Assembly: GCF_014243395.1 (NCBI RefSeq)
Contig: NZ_JACLCP010000002.1
Location: forward strand, 1-64,000
Direction: 5' to 3'
From: Winogradskyella flava
GTDB taxonomy: Bacteria > Bacteroidota > Bacteroidia > Flavobacteriales > Flavobacteriaceae
DNA length: 64,000 nt
Positions 8,902 to 18,494 of the stretch are shown one piece after another (position 1 is the stretch's first letter; every line of letters starts with the position of its first letter). The notes under the pieces were generated by a model. The model searched no databases, was not told the DNA's origin, and saw only the letters and a program-made list of their open reading frames with translations. The position numbers were made by a program, and so were the translations under genes.

Positions 8902-10629
8902 TTATATATCTAATCCAAAAGTTTTTTTAAGTAATTCAATATTTGGATTTTTTTCTTTTAATTTTTCATATTTCTCCTGAGGTGTAAAAGCATATTTTTT
9001 TGCTATCTCTTCATTAACGGTAATTTCCAAGTGTAAATCGTAATTTTTAAGTGTTTTACGTAGATAGGCTAATAAGGGAAATTGTGAACGTTCTAATTCA
9101 ATTTTATTAGTGTTGTTGGAATAGGTTAGATGAATGGTAGTCTCATTTAGTTTTGGTTCATCCATTTGTAAAATAGACGCTAAAATCTTTTCACCCTTTT
9201 TATCCATAGAAGCCGCATAGGCATTCCATGCTTCAGTAAGCGCTTCTTGTTTTACAGGTTCCTTTGGTAAGTCTTCCTCATCAATAATAACATCCAACTG
9301 ACGAATTTGATGTTCTTTTTTTTCCCTAATGCTTTTTAACGATAAGCCAGATGTTGTTTTTTTGGCGCTGTCGATAGAAATTTTTGGAATAACCTTAGGC
9401 TCTGCAACGGCTGTAAGTACTTCTTCATTTGTACTATGCTGCACTTCAGTTTTGTTGATGTCTTGAGCAACTTTCCGTTCTTGCTTTGGCTTTTGAACAG
9501 GAATAGGTGTTATACCCTTGACTTTAAAATACGATGGTGGAATTATGAAGTGCTTATTGTTTTTTTTTTCTCCATCATAAGTGATAGAGGCCAATTGCAT
9601 CAATGTAAGTTCAACCAGTAAACGCTGATTCTTACTGGTTTTATATTTTAAATCACAATCATTGGCTAGTTGTATGCCTTTCATTAAAAAGGCATTAGAA
9701 GTTTTAAGGCACTGTTCAACATACTTTTGCTTAGTTTCTTCACCAACTTCTAGCAGCTCTATAGTTGCTTGATTCTTACAAACCATTAAATCCCTAAAGT
9801 GAGAGGCCAAACCAGCTATGTAATGATGTCCATCAAAACCTTTAGATAAAATAGAATTAAATTGTACTAGCAACTCTGGAATCCTGTTGTCAAGAATTAA
9901 ATCTGTACTTTCAAAATAAGTTTCGTAATCCAGTACGTTGAGATTTTCAGTAACGGCTTGTCTAGTCAGGTTCTTTCCGGAAAAGCTTACTACGCGATCA
10001 AAGATGGATAGTGCATCACGCATGGCGCCATCAGCCTTTTGAGCAATGATATGTAGCGCATCATCCTCTGCATTAATACCTTGCTCTTGAGCAATATACT
10101 TTAAGTATTCTTTGGCATCAGTAACTGTAATACGCTTAAAATCAAATATTTGACAACGCGATAAAATCGTTGGAATTATTTTATGTTTCTCTGTAGTAGC
10201 AAGAATGAAAATACAATGTTTTGGCGGCTCTTCTAAGGTCTTTAAAAAGGCGTTAAAAGCGGCTTGTGATAACATGTGTACCTCGTCAATAATATAGACT
10301 TTGTATTTACCCACCTGAGGCGGAATCCTAACCTGATCGGTTAAGTTTCTAATATCATCTACTGAGTTATTGGAAGCAGCATCAAGCTCAAAAATATTAA
10401 AGGCAAAATCTTCGTCTTCGCTAGTGTTGCCATCACTATTAATCATCTTTGCCAAGATACGAGCACAAGTGGTTTTACCAACACCACGCGGACCTGTAAA
10501 AAGCAATGCTTGGGCTAAGTGGTTATTTTCGATGGCGTTCAGTAATGTATTTGTAATAGCCTGCTGACCTACAACATCCTTAAAGGTCTGAGGTCTGTAT
10601 TTACGAGCCGATACTACAAAATGTTCCAT
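8902..10629 (-). CDS. dnaX: DNA polymerase III subunit gamma/tau
   Basis: About 575 residues. Clamp-loader AAA+ domain with Walker A GPRGVGKTT, Walker B IIDEVHML and sensor motif ILSRCQIF; the C-terminal half is a tau-like region. Between Walker A and LDAASNNSVDD the four-cysteine zinc module of E. coli DnaX is absent and replaced by a short acidic linker, as I recall for flavobacterial DnaX proteins. The start at 10629 (MEHFVVSARKYRP) is preferred over the ATG at 10638 because a TAAATTTG -7 box at 10647-10654 would put the transcription start almost on the upstream codon. Confidence 0.95.
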   Translation of the reverse strand: MEHFVVSARKYRPQTFKDVVGQQAITNTLLNAIENNHLAQALLFTGPRGVGKTTCARILAKMINSDGNTSEDEDFAFNIFELDAASNNSVDDIRNLTDQVRIPPQVGKYKVYIIDEVHMLSQAAFNAFLKTLEEPPKHCIFILATTEKHKIIPTILSRCQIFDFKRITVTDAKEYLKYIAQEQGINAEDDALHIIAQKADGAMRDALSIFDRVVSFSGKNLTRQAVTENLNVLDYETYFESTDLILDNRIPELLVQFNSILSKGFDGHHYIAGLASHFRDLMVCKNQATIELLEVGEETKQKYVEQCLKTSNAFLMKGIQLANDCDLKYKTSKNQRLLVELTLMQLASITYDGEKKNNKHFIIPPSYFKVKGITPIPVQKPKQERKVAQDINKTEVQHSTNEEVLTAVAEPKVIPKISIDSAKKTTSGLSLKSIREKKEHQIRQLDVIIDEEDLPKEPVKQEALTEAWNAYAASMDKKGEKILASILQMDEPKLNETTIHLTYSNNTNKIELERSQFPLLAYLRKTLKNYDLHLEITVNEEIAKKYAFTPQEKYEKLKEKNPNIELLKKTFGLDI

Positions 10630-10646
10630 AAAAAACAACTGAATTA

Positions 10647-10654
10647 CAAATTTA
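10647..10654 (-). promoter_or_regulatory. Probable dnaX -7 promoter element
   Basis: TAAATTTG on the minus strand matches the Bacteroidota -7 consensus TAnnTTTG. No TTG was found at the -33 spacing, so this is a half-site prediction. Confidence 0.45.
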
Positions 10655-10718
10655 AGAATAACCTCTAAATAGCCCTTTATGAAGCTTAAAAATTAATAGT
10701 AGTTATTAACAATTTGAT

Positions 10719-10726
10719 TACTTTTG
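10719..10726 (+). promoter_or_regulatory. rnpB -7 promoter element
   Basis: TACTTTTG matches TAnnTTTG. The RNA's first paired bases begin about 5 nt downstream, the expected distance to the transcription start. The -33 box is not clear. Confidence 0.6.
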
Positions 10727-10729
10727 CGC

Positions 10730-11045
10730 CAAGCAGATCGCCTTATCGATTCTAAGTATATTTAGGATAGGAAAGTCCGAACACCATAGTGTAACATAGT
10801 GGCTAACAGCCACCAGTCGTAAGGCTAGGAAAAGTGCAACAGAAAGTATGTACAGGTCATGCTGTAGTGAAATCAGGTAAACTCTATGTGGTGCAATGTC
10901 ATGTAAACTAGTGCTTGAGCGTGCACGCGCGATGCTAGAGGGTAGGCAGCTAAAATTTATTGGTAACAATAAATGTAGATAAATGATAAGGGCTCTTTTC
11001 TTCAAAGAAAAGTGTACAGAATTCGGCTTATAGATTTGCTTAGTT
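10730..11045 (+). ncRNA. rnpB: RNase P RNA, bacterial class A
   Basis: Catalytic RNA of RNase P, which trims tRNA 5' leaders. The conserved 5' core AGGAAAGTCCGAAC (near 10769), the internal AGTGCAACAGAAAG, the AAACTC block and the 3' core ACAGAATTCGGCTTATAG are all present in order. Helix P1 closes the molecule: AAGCAGATC (10731-10739) pairs with GATTTGCTT (11033-11041) with one G-U pair. About 316 nt is a normal size. A -7 box lies just upstream and a terminator just downstream. The opposite-strand open frame here is an artefact. Confidence 0.95.
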
Positions 11046-11049
11046 ATAC

Positions 11050-11084
11050 GAGCTTCATGGAAACATGGAGCTTTGTTTTTATTT
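11050..11084 (+). terminator. rnpB rho-independent terminator
   Basis: Stem AGCTTCATG / CATGGAGCT with a GAAA loop, followed by TTTGTTTTTATTTATT. It is directly after the last P1 bases of rnpB. Confidence 0.85.
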
Positions 11085-11091
11085 ATTATTT

Positions 11092-11190
11092 TCAAAAAAA
11101 ACTAAAAGCATTGCCGCCATAATTCTTGGTATGCAAATACTGTTCTAGTGCACTTAAATCCATATACTTCTCTTTTGAATAAAGCATAAG
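11092..11190 (-). pseudogene. Broken duplicate of the rsmD 3' end
   Basis: On the minus strand this reads YLHTKNYGGNAFSFF-stop, preceded by KYMDLSALEQ. That aligns without gaps to the C-terminus of intact rsmD 1.6 kb away (KHTDLSDMERYSHTKNYGGNAFSFFE). DNA identity is high over roughly 65 nt and fades upstream. There is no start or catalytic domain, so this is a remnant of about 30 codons. It lies between rnpB and the T9SS propeller gene, forming a direct repeat that brackets that gene. Confidence 0.8.
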
Positions 11191-11212
11191 AATTTTTGTT
11201 AATGACTCAACT

Positions 11213-12670
11213 TTAGTGCTGGCTTTTTTTAATGATTTTCTTGAACGAAAACGTAGAACGAAGCGTTGATATTTTTAGGATGTAAATACCATCTGCCAAA
11301 TCATTTATAGAGAGTGCTTCAAAATTTGAACTAAATGTTTTGACTAGCTGGCCTGTTGAGTGTATAACATCCACTTTAGCAATAGTTTGATGGTTAGAAA
11401 AGTGAATTCGTCCAGAAGTAGGGTTAGGATATATAGAAAACCCTTCTACTGCATAATCATTGGTTTCTAAATTAGTATCTAATTCAAAAATGTAGGCTGC
11501 CCCAGCTTTTTCCTCGTCATTCATATTGTTTTCGTCAGTATCATTATACGGTGAGCCGGCGAAAATGACTTCATTACTTATGCTTACAGAATTACCAAAC
11601 CAATAATAATTATCTGGGTCGCTATTCGTTATACTTTGTTCTAATTCCCATAATGATGTAGAACTATTCAGTACATATGTTCTAACGGAACCTGCTTGAG
11701 GAATAGTGCTGCCATCGGTATCGCTATAAGAATGCCTGTAAGCACCAATTATTAAGCGGTTATTTTCAGCGTCCATACTTTGTCCAAAGCCAGAAGGGCC
11801 ACTAATTGTTTGACTATAATCATATTGAAATGTGGTAGTATTGTACGTGTAAACATATACTTTTTGTGATTCTACAGAGGCGATGAATAGAAAGTCATTA
11901 AAAAAGAAAACTTTTTTCCCGAAACGCTGACTCGCACTTAAATCTGGTGATAGTATTTTCTGTATTTGCACCCATTGTCCAGAGTTTGGAGCTTTTTCAA
12001 AAATATATGCAGCCCCAGAGTTGTTGATGCCGTTTTCATCAAAATCAAAAGTACCAACAACAATACGGTTGTTATTTATATCTACAGCTGCATCTGATGT
12101 AAGTCCATCTGTAGTTGTAATTTCTTGTAAGAAATCCCAAGTGTTCGTGTTGGTATTGTATTCAATTATGTTGACATTTCCCAAATCGGAACCAACAACT
12201 AATACATTATTATCTAATCCTGTTTCTAAACCAAAGTTCCCATTTTGCCTTGGAGCATTAGCAAATAATTCTGCTTGTTCTGTCCAAATTCCATTGACAT
12301 TTTTTTTATAAATATACACCGAGCCTATATCGAAGAGCGATGAGTTATTTGTTGAGTAATCACTAATTACCAGAGTGTTATTATCAATAATAATTCTTCT
12401 TCCGAATTCATCAAATGGTTCGGTTTCGTTACGTTGTAGTTTGTAGCTTTCCATCCAAGTACCACCTATTTGATCGAAGACATAAACTGCTCCTGTTGGT
12501 CTGTTTCTATAGGCTCCTGAAATAATTTGATTGTCATTAATAACTCCACTAAAGCCAAAATAATCGTCGTCTGCTCTATCGCTAGCAACTATTTTGTGGG
12601 TTTCTTGCCATGTCTGGCTAAATCCAAAAACTGTAAAAAGTGAGATTGATAAATGTAAATAGAGCTTCAT
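11213..12670 (-). CDS. T9SS-sorted beta-propeller (FG-GAP-like) secreted protein
   Basis: 485 residues. A signal peptide (MKLYLHLSISLFTVFGFSQ) is followed by about six blades of FG-GAP-like repeats, e.g. DYFGFSGVINDNQIISGAY and YWFGNSVSISNEVIFAGSPY. The C-terminal ~75 residues are a type A T9SS sorting domain (FSIYPNPTSGRIHF, DLADGIYILKI, KKIIKK). The protein is therefore probably exported through the type IX system and anchored or released outside. It is flanked by a partial and an intact rsmD 3' end, suggesting insertion by recombination. Ligand unknown. Confidence 0.88.
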   Translation of the reverse strand: MKLYLHLSISLFTVFGFSQTWQETHKIVASDRADDDYFGFSGVINDNQIISGAYRNRPTGAVYVFDQIGGTWMESYKLQRNETEPFDEFGRRIIIDNNTLVISDYSTNNSSLFDIGSVYIYKKNVNGIWTEQAELFANAPRQNGNFGLETGLDNNVLVVGSDLGNVNIIEYNTNTNTWDFLQEITTTDGLTSDAAVDINNNRIVVGTFDFDENGINNSGAAYIFEKAPNSGQWVQIQKILSPDLSASQRFGKKVFFFNDFLFIASVESQKVYVYTYNTTTFQYDYSQTISGPSGFGQSMDAENNRLIIGAYRHSYSDTDGSTIPQAGSVRTYVLNSSTSLWELEQSITNSDPDNYYWFGNSVSISNEVIFAGSPYNDTDENNMNDEEKAGAAYIFELDTNLETNDYAVEGFSIYPNPTSGRIHFSNHQTIAKVDVIHSTGQLVKTFSSNFEALSINDLADGIYILKISTLRSTFSFKKIIKKSQH

Positions 12671-12686
12671 TATTTATATTTTTGGT

Positions 12687-12694
12687 CAAAAATA
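12687..12694 (-). promoter_or_regulatory. Probable -7 promoter element
   Basis: TATTTTTG on the minus strand, 17 nt before the start of the propeller gene, matches TAnnTTTG. No matching TTG -33 box was seen. Confidence 0.4.
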
Positions 12695-12735
12695 GGAGAG
12701 TGGATTTAAAACTTCTACTGTTTCTAGAATTTTAA

Positions 12736-13269
12736 CTATTCAAAAAAACTAAAAGCATTACCGCCATAATTCTTAGTATGCGAATACCGTTCCATATCAC
12801 TCAAATCGGTATGTTTGGAATGCTCAACAATAACCAATCCATCGTCTTCTAACAATTCATTTTTAAATATGAGGTCAGGTATTTTTGCAAATAATTCGCC
12901 ATCAAAGTTATAAGGTGGATCCGCAAAGATGATGCTGTGTTTTTGTTTAGAATGTTGTAAAAATTTAAATACATCACTTTTAATGGTGTGTATAGGCATG
13001 TTAAAGGACTCTGCTGTCTCATTAATAAATTTGATACAGCCATAATTGTCATCAACTGCTGTAATTTGCTCAGTACCACGAGAAGCAAATTCATAGCTTA
13101 TGTTGCCGGTTCCTGCAAACAAATCTAGTACAGAGATATCATCGAAATAATATTGGTTATTGAGGATGTTGAACAAGGCCTCTTTCGCCATATCGGTAGT
13201 TGGCCTTACAGGTAGTTTCTTAGGCGCCAATATTTTTCTGCCCTTATGAGAACCAGAAATTATACGCAT
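12736..13269 (-). CDS. rsmD: 16S rRNA (guanine(966)-N2)-methyltransferase
   Basis: 177 residues. Starts MRIISGSHKGRKI, typical of RsmD. The SAM-binding motif LDLFAGTGNIS and the catalytic motif ADPPYNF are clear; family members carry DPPY/F. It methylates G966 of 16S rRNA. Its start overlaps the stop of the DUF3822 gene (TAATG), and the two often occur together in Bacteroidota. Its 3' end is duplicated at 11092-11190. Confidence 0.95.
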   Translation of the reverse strand: MRIISGSHKGRKILAPKKLPVRPTTDMAKEALFNILNNQYYFDDISVLDLFAGTGNISYEFASRGTEQITAVDDNYGCIKFINETAESFNMPIHTIKSDVFKFLQHSKQKHSIIFADPPYNFDGELFAKIPDLIFKNELLEDDGLVIVEHSKHTDLSDMERYSHTKNYGGNAFSFFE

Positions 13270-14084
13270 TAAAAGGAATTTAGTATTAAATAGTAATGAT
13301 GTAACTCATAGCGTTTTTGATCGGTAACAACATCCGAAAACTTATAATTGTAATTGGATTCTACAATACTCACATGTCTGACATAAGTGTAAAGAATGTT
13401 GAAGAGTTTATCATCCTTATCTATTAAACCGCTTAGAATCACTGGCATTGATTCTACATCGAGCTGTAGTTGCTCAAAAACAAATAATACATAATAGATG
13501 AAATCTTCTTTACTGTGGTATTCAAAACTATTGAACAGCTGGAGTTTCCCATTATGAACTACTAGTACCTCCAATGTCATTTTATTGACATTAATAAAGA
13601 TCTTGGATTTATCAGATGCTTGATCTTCCCCTAATATGGTTTCGATTAGAAGTGTAGAGGAGTGTTTATAGACAAATTCACCAAAGGTGTCAAAAATGTA
13701 ATTATTGATGTTTACATAAGGTATATAGACATTAACACTATTGTTGATGCTAATTTCATCATGTGTGATATAATCGGTTTTTAAAATTTTAGCATTGAAT
13801 TTTAGGTAATCTACTTTTTGCCTCTCATCGTATAAACTCTTAGGGACAACCGTAGATAATTCATTCTGGTGGGTCACCGTAACCGTGCGAAATTCATCAG
13901 AAAAAACCGCACTCGCGCTTAGTTCTGTCTTAAGGCGATGTAAGGCATCAAAAGGAGTAAGCTTACTTTGAAAATCAATTTTATTTAAATATTCAATAGT
14001 ATTAGTGCTCCTATTTAGAATGCAAAAAGAAAGCCCATTCAAACTTACTTGAATGGACAATTCTTTGTTAGTATTTTGTTTCAA
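13269..14084 (-). CDS. DUF3822 family protein
   Basis: 271 residues. The sequence (LSIQVSLNGLSFCILN near the start, then PFDALHRLKTEL) matches the DUF3822 family of Bacteroidota, which has an actin/ASKHA-like look and is found next to rsmD. The only plausible start is a TTG at 14084, since there is no in-frame ATG nearby and the preceding gene's stop lies 3 nt upstream. It is coupled to rsmD. Function unknown. Confidence 0.8.
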   Translation of the reverse strand: MKQNTNKELSIQVSLNGLSFCILNRSTNTIEYLNKIDFQSKLTPFDALHRLKTELSASAVFSDEFRTVTVTHQNELSTVVPKSLYDERQKVDYLKFNAKILKTDYITHDEISINNSVNVYIPYVNINNYIFDTFGEFVYKHSSTLLIETILGEDQASDKSKIFINVNKMTLEVLVVHNGKLQLFNSFEYHSKEDFIYYVLFVFEQLQLDVESMPVILSGLIDKDDKLFNILYTYVRHVSIVESNYNYKFSDVVTDQKRYELHHYYLILNSF

Positions 14085-14086
14085 AA

Positions 14087-14812
14087 TTATTCCTTGGTTG
14101 AAAGGTCTTTACCCCAATTTCCGCTCGTGTTTACTTCTTCCATAGATCCAATTTTAACAGTAGGACCCTTAACACCAGCTATTGAGAAAACTTGCTTTTC
14201 TTTGTCAATGAGATATTTTTCTTGACCATCTAATACGATAGCCTTATCAACACTAGCTTCGAATACTGGGATATCGTCTAGCTTGCCAGCTTGTAATTTG
14301 AACTGAGCACCATCTTTACCAACACCAACATCGGCCATACTTTTAAAACGATTGTCTCCTTTAAAGATAGAATCTTTAACTGTGTAATAACTTAGTGTAT
14401 CAATAAGTGTAATGGTCTTCATGGTTTCAACACCACCGAAAGCACGGGTTCTTTCTTCATCTAAAATTAGTGTATCGCGTCTTTGCGTAATTGGTACTTT
14501 GCCATTTTCTACAAAATTAATCAGCTTGTTAAAGTCTCCCGCATATTCACCATTAACTTCTTTATATGCTAATTGCGAATCTCTAATATCCACTAATCGA
14601 TCGATAACAACTTTATAGCGCTCAACTTTAAGTTTGTTGAATTTAATTTCTTCATATACGGACATGAAAGTCATATAGCCCAAGAAAATAATTAATATCC
14701 AAAGTAAAATGTTGATAATGGGTTTTAATTTTTTGGGAACAAATTTGTCAATTAACCAAACAATACCAATGGTTAATAAAATAATAACTACAATCGCTAT
14801 AATTACTTTCAT
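14087..14812 (-). CDS. Conserved two-helix membrane protein
   Basis: 241 residues with two N-terminal membrane segments (VIIAIVVIILLTIGIVWLI and INILLWILIIFLGYMTF), then a soluble region of about 190 residues rich in charged residues and beta strands. I know no functional domain for it. It is the first gene of a three-gene unit with DUF3822 and rsmD. The soluble domain probably faces the periplasm, which is inference from the helix count. Confidence 0.7.
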   Translation of the reverse strand: MKVIIAIVVIILLTIGIVWLIDKFVPKKLKPIINILLWILIIFLGYMTFMSVYEEIKFNKLKVERYKVVIDRLVDIRDSQLAYKEVNGEYAGDFNKLINFVENGKVPITQRRDTLILDEERTRAFGGVETMKTITLIDTLSYYTVKDSIFKGDNRFKSMADVGVGKDGAQFKLQAGKLDDIPVFEASVDKAIVLDGQEKYLIDKEKQVFSIAGVKGPTVKIGSMEEVNTSGNWGKDLSTKE

Positions 14813-14841
14813 ATTCGGAGTATATTAATTAAGGTCTCACG

Positions 14842-14849
14842 CAAATCTA
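14842..14849 (-). promoter_or_regulatory. Probable -7 element of the rsmD operon
   Basis: TAGATTTG on the minus strand matches TAnnTTTG, 30 nt upstream of the membrane-protein start. No good -33 TTG was seen. Confidence 0.45.
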
Positions 14850-14968
14850 CAATTTTTTTTTGTTCGTAAAAACTATCTAAATAAAAATCACATAAAATTG
14901 CAGATGCGATCACTATAATTCATCCTAGAACTTAGAATAATGGTATATTGTTCCATATTTTTATACGT

Positions 14969-16411
14969 ATGATACCCAATGCTTCTGCATTCTATTCGTT
15001 GCTGAAATCTAAATTTCCATTTCAACCTACATCCAAACAAGATATGGTGTTGATGCAGCTATCACAGTTTATTTTTAACACCTCCTCAAACTCCATATAT
15101 CTATTAAAAGGTTATGCAGGTACAGGTAAGACCAGTATAATAGGCACTATAGTTTCAAATTTGTGGGAAGCAAAAAAGAGTGCGGTGCTTTTGGCGCCTA
15201 CTGGAAGGGCAGCAAAGGTAATTTCTAACTATTCTAAAAAGGAGGCATTCACTATTCATAAAAAAATATATTTTCCTAAAAAGGAAAAGGGTGGTGGTGT
15301 AAAGTTTGTGATGCAACCCAATAAACACCGGAATACTATTTTTATTGTTGATGAAGCTTCTATGATACCGGATGTACCCTCTGATTCTAAACTTTTTGAA
15401 AATGGATCACTTTTAGATGATTTAATGCAATATGTGTATTCTGGTCATCAGTGTAAATTACTCTTAATTGGAGACAAGGCGCAATTACCACCTATAAAGT
15501 CTGATCTAAGTCCAGCATTGGATGCCGACAAATTAAGCTTAAACTTCAACAAGGAAGTTTCTGGTATCGAACTCGATGAAGTTGTAAGGCAAGAACAAGA
15601 CTCTGGTATTCTCGAGAATGCCACCGAGTTAAGAGCGGTTTTAGAATCTAACTTTTACGATAGTTTTAAATTTAGTGTAAGTCCTTACAAGGATATTGTG
15701 CGTTTAATAGATGGTCATGAAATTATGGACGCCATCAATGATGCTTATAGTAATGAGGGTTATGAGGAAACAGCAATTATCGTTAGAAGTAACAAGCGAG
15801 CCAATCAATACAATCAACAAATAAGACAACGTATTTTATTTAATGACAGTGAGTTGTCTGCCGGAGACTATCTTATGGTAGTAAAGAATAATTACTTTTG
15901 GATTAAGCCCACAAGCGAAGCAGGTTTTATCGCTAATGGTGATATTATTGAGGTTTTGGAGATATTCAACATTAAAGAATTATATGGTTTTAAATTTGCA
16001 GAAGTAAAAGTGAAAATGGTCGATTATCCTCGAATGTCACCTTTTGAAACGGTCCTACTTTTAGATACCATTGCTGCGGAAAGCGCATCGTTAAGCTATG
16101 AAGAATCAAATCGCCTATATCAAGAAGTAGCTAAGGACTATGCCGATGAAAAATCGAATTATAAGCGATTTATGGGGGTAAAGAATAATAAGTACTTTAA
16201 TGCTCTGCAGGTGAAATTTTCTTATGCCATCACTTGTCATAAATCGCAAGGGGGTCAATGGAATACCATTTTTGTTGAGCAGCCTTATTTGCCAAATGGG
16301 ATGGATAAGGATTATATACGTTGGTTATATACTGCTGTAACCAGAGCAAAAGAAAAACTATATTTAATTGGTTTCAAAGATGACATGTTTACGGAAAATC
16401 ATTTAAATTAG
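14969..16411 (+). CDS. RecD-like superfamily 1 DNA helicase
   Basis: About 480 residues. Walker A GYAGTGKTSI, motif II DEASMIPD, motif III LLIGDKAQLPPI and the C-terminal UvrD_C_2-type motifs CHKSQGGQW and YTAVTRAKEKLYLIGF identify an SF1B helicase like RecD/RecD2 or the flavobacterial exonuclease V-type helicase. It is shorter than RecD2 because the N-terminal domain is missing. The second Met (MIPNASAF) is preferred as start over the ATG at 14948. It probably acts in repair of stalled or broken DNA. Confidence 0.85.
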   Translation: MIPNASAFYSLLKSKFPFQPTSKQDMVLMQLSQFIFNTSSNSIYLLKGYAGTGKTSIIGTIVSNLWEAKKSAVLLAPTGRAAKVISNYSKKEAFTIHKKIYFPKKEKGGGVKFVMQPNKHRNTIFIVDEASMIPDVPSDSKLFENGSLLDDLMQYVYSGHQCKLLLIGDKAQLPPIKSDLSPALDADKLSLNFNKEVSGIELDEVVRQEQDSGILENATELRAVLESNFYDSFKFSVSPYKDIVRLIDGHEIMDAINDAYSNEGYEETAIIVRSNKRANQYNQQIRQRILFNDSELSAGDYLMVVKNNYFWIKPTSEAGFIANGDIIEVLEIFNIKELYGFKFAEVKVKMVDYPRMSPFETVLLLDTIAAESASLSYEESNRLYQEVAKDYADEKSNYKRFMGVKNNKYFNALQVKFSYAITCHKSQGGQWNTIFVEQPYLPNGMDKDYIRWLYTAVTRAKEKLYLIGFKDDMFTENHLN

Positions 16412-16415
16412 AGGA

Positions 16416-16991
16416 ATGACCATAGAAACCGTGTTAAGTATCTTTTTAGGAATAGGATTGGCAGCATCTGCCGGTTTTAGGGTGTTTTTACCACTTTTCG
16501 CTTTAAGTTTGGCATCCTATTTTGATGTTTGGGAGCTCAACGAATCTTGGTCATGGATTGGAGGTACTGCAGCGCTAGTCACTTTAGGAATTGCAACTCT
16601 GGTAGAAATAGTAGCGTATTATATCCCACTAATAGATAATGCCTTGGATACTATTGCCGTTCCATTGGCAACAGTGGCAGGCACAGCGGTGATGGTATCT
16701 ACAATGGTGGATTTAAGTCCTGTAATTACTTGGACATTGGCCATAATTGCTGGAGGCGGAACGGCTGCTGCAATCAAAGGATCTGCAGGAGCAACACGAT
16801 TAGGTTCTACTGTTTCTACTGCTGGTATTGCAAACCCTTTGGTTTCTACTGTAGAGACTGTGACTGCTATAATAATGTCCATTATATCCATCTTTATACC
16901 TGTACTAGCTATAATTTTGGTGATACTCATTTTTTATGCTGTATTTAGGCTTTACAAAAAGTTAACACCTAATAAGCCAAAATCATCGTAA
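16416..16991 (+). CDS. DUF4126 family membrane protein
   Basis: 191 residues, very hydrophobic, with several membrane segments (LSIFLGIGLAASAGFRVFLP, TAALVTLGIATLVEIVAYY, IFIPVLAIILVILIFYAVF) and a Gly/Ala/Thr-rich middle (AGGGTAAAIKGSAGATR). This matches DUF4126. It starts 4 nt after the helicase stop and ends 33 nt before kdsB. Function unknown. Confidence 0.8.
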   Translation: MTIETVLSIFLGIGLAASAGFRVFLPLFALSLASYFDVWELNESWSWIGGTAALVTLGIATLVEIVAYYIPLIDNALDTIAVPLATVAGTAVMVSTMVDLSPVITWTLAIIAGGGTAAAIKGSAGATRLGSTVSTAGIANPLVSTVETVTAIIMSIISIFIPVLAIILVILIFYAVFRLYKKLTPNKPKSS

Positions 16992-17024
16992 AACCTTATT
17001 TTTGATTTTATCTAAAATAGATAC

Positions 17025-17753
17025 ATGAAAATCATATCCATGATACCAGCACGATACAGTGCTTCTCGATTTCCAGGAAAGCTTATGCAGAATTTAGTTG
17101 GTAAGTCGGTTATTCTTAGGACGTATGAAGCGACAGTCGCTACAAAGCTTTTTAGCGAAGTTTACGTAGTCACTGATAGTGATATTATTTTTAATGAAAT
17201 AGTAAGTAATGGTGGTAAAGCCATTATGAGCAAAACGGAACACGAGTCGGGAAGTGATAGGATTGCTGAGGCTGTGGCAGATGTAGAATGTGATATCGTG
17301 GTTAATGTACAAGGAGATGAACCCTTTACGGAGCGTGAAAGTCTCCGTAAGGTTTTGGAAGTATTTAAAGATGATGAAGCAAAGGAAATTGATTTGGCAT
17401 CTCTAATGGTTGAAATAACGGATTGGGAAGAAATCAATAATCCGAATACGGTAAAAGTTATTGTAGATCAGAATAATTTTGCGCTATATTTTTCAAGAAG
17501 TCCAATTCCATTTCCAAGGGATAAAGAAGTAGGAGCGCGTTACTTTAAGCATAAAGGTATATATGCGTTTAGGAAAGAAGCATTACTGGATTTTACCGTG
17601 ATGCCAATGCAGTTTCTTGAAGCAACCGAGAAGATTGAATGTATTCGCTATTTGGAATATGGAAAACGAATTAAGATGGTTGAAACCCAAGTGCAAGGTG
17701 TTGAAATAGATACACCAGAGGATCTAGAAAGGGCAAAGCGATTGTGGAAGTAG
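17025..17753 (+). CDS. kdsB: CMP-Kdo synthetase (3-deoxy-manno-octulosonate cytidylyltransferase)
   Basis: 242 residues, the standard KdsB length. The nucleotide-binding start [16 protein letters not shown], the NVQGDEPF motif and the ending [13 protein letters not shown] are characteristic. It activates Kdo with CTP for lipid A core synthesis. Because kdnB lies two genes downstream, the true substrate may be the 8-amino sugar Kdo8N, as in Shewanella; this is inference. It overlaps the next gene by 10 nt. Confidence 0.95.
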   Translation: MKIISMIPARYSASRFPGKLMQNLVGKSVILRTYEATVATKLFSEVYVVTDSDIIFNEIVSNGGKAIMSKTEHESGSDRIAEAVADVECDIVVNVQGDEPFTERESLRKVLEVFKDDEAKEIDLASLMVEITDWEEINNPNTVKVIVDQNNFALYFSRSPIPFPRDKEVGARYFKHKGIYAFRKEALLDFTVMPMQFLEATEKIECIRYLEYGKRIKMVETQVQGVEIDTPEDLERAKRLWK

Positions 17754-18454
17754 ATTATGCAAACATAAAGGTAATTGGTTTTGATGCAGATGATACGTTA
17801 TGGGTCAACGAAACGTATTTTAGGGAAGCTGAAGAAGAGGTCGGTAGATTGTTATCGCACTATGAAACACCAAATAAGATTGACCAAGAGCTTTTTAGAA
17901 TGGAGATTAAAAACCTTCCGACTTACGGTTATGGCGTAAAAGGTTTTGTATTGTCCATGATAGAGTTGGCTATTGAATTATCCAATAGTTCGGTTTCAAA
18001 TGACATCATTTCTAAAATGTTGGATATTGGTAAGGACATGATTAATAAGCCAATTGAGTTACTTGATGGTGTAGAGCAAGTATTGAAATCATTATCTAAA
18101 GACTATAGATTGATTTTAGCTACCAAAGGTGATTTATTAGATCAAGAGCGAAAGTTGGAAAAATCCGGTTTGTTACAATATTTTCATCATATTGAAGTAT
18201 TAAGTGAAAAGCAAGAGGCAAATTACAAGAAGCTTTTAAGACATTTAGATATAAATCCGTCTGAATTTTTAATGGTAGGTAATTCACTTAAATCCGATAT
18301 TTTGCCACTGGTCAATATAGGAGCACAGGCCATACATGTTCCATTTCATACGACTTGGCAACACGAAAAAGTCACCAAAAAAGAAACCAATGGTATGGAA
18401 TATAAAACCGTTGATAGTCTAAGTGAAATTTTAAAATTATTTAAAGGCAAATAA
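17744..18454 (+). CDS. HAD superfamily phosphatase
   Basis: 236 residues. HAD motif I is [12 protein letters not shown] (DxDxT), motif [10 protein letters not shown] and motif [14 protein letters not shown]. This is a subfamily I HAD hydrolase and is too large to be KdsC. The start is a GTG at 17744 inside the kdsB end. Substrate unknown; coupling to kdsB and kdnB suggests a sugar-phosphate role, but that is weak. Confidence 0.85.
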   Translation: MEVDYANIKVIGFDADDTLWVNETYFREAEEEVGRLLSHYETPNKIDQELFRMEIKNLPTYGYGVKGFVLSMIELAIELSNSSVSNDIISKMLDIGKDMINKPIELLDGVEQVLKSLSKDYRLILATKGDLLDQERKLEKSGLLQYFHHIEVLSEKQEANYKKLLRHLDINPSEFLMVGNSLKSDILPLVNIGAQAIHVPFHTTWQHEKVTKKETNGMEYKTVDSLSEILKLFKGK

Positions 18455-18494
18455 ATAAACTAAGTTTTTATTTTTGTCAAAGATTAAAGAGTTA

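Noticed and set aside
10718-11095. 125-residue open frame on the minus strand
   Set aside because: It is antisense to rnpB, whose conserved cores, P1 helix, promoter and terminator explain this stretch.
16619-17437. Minus-strand open frames opposite DUF4126 and kdsB
   Set aside because: They are shadows of well-supported plus-strand genes and show no family features.
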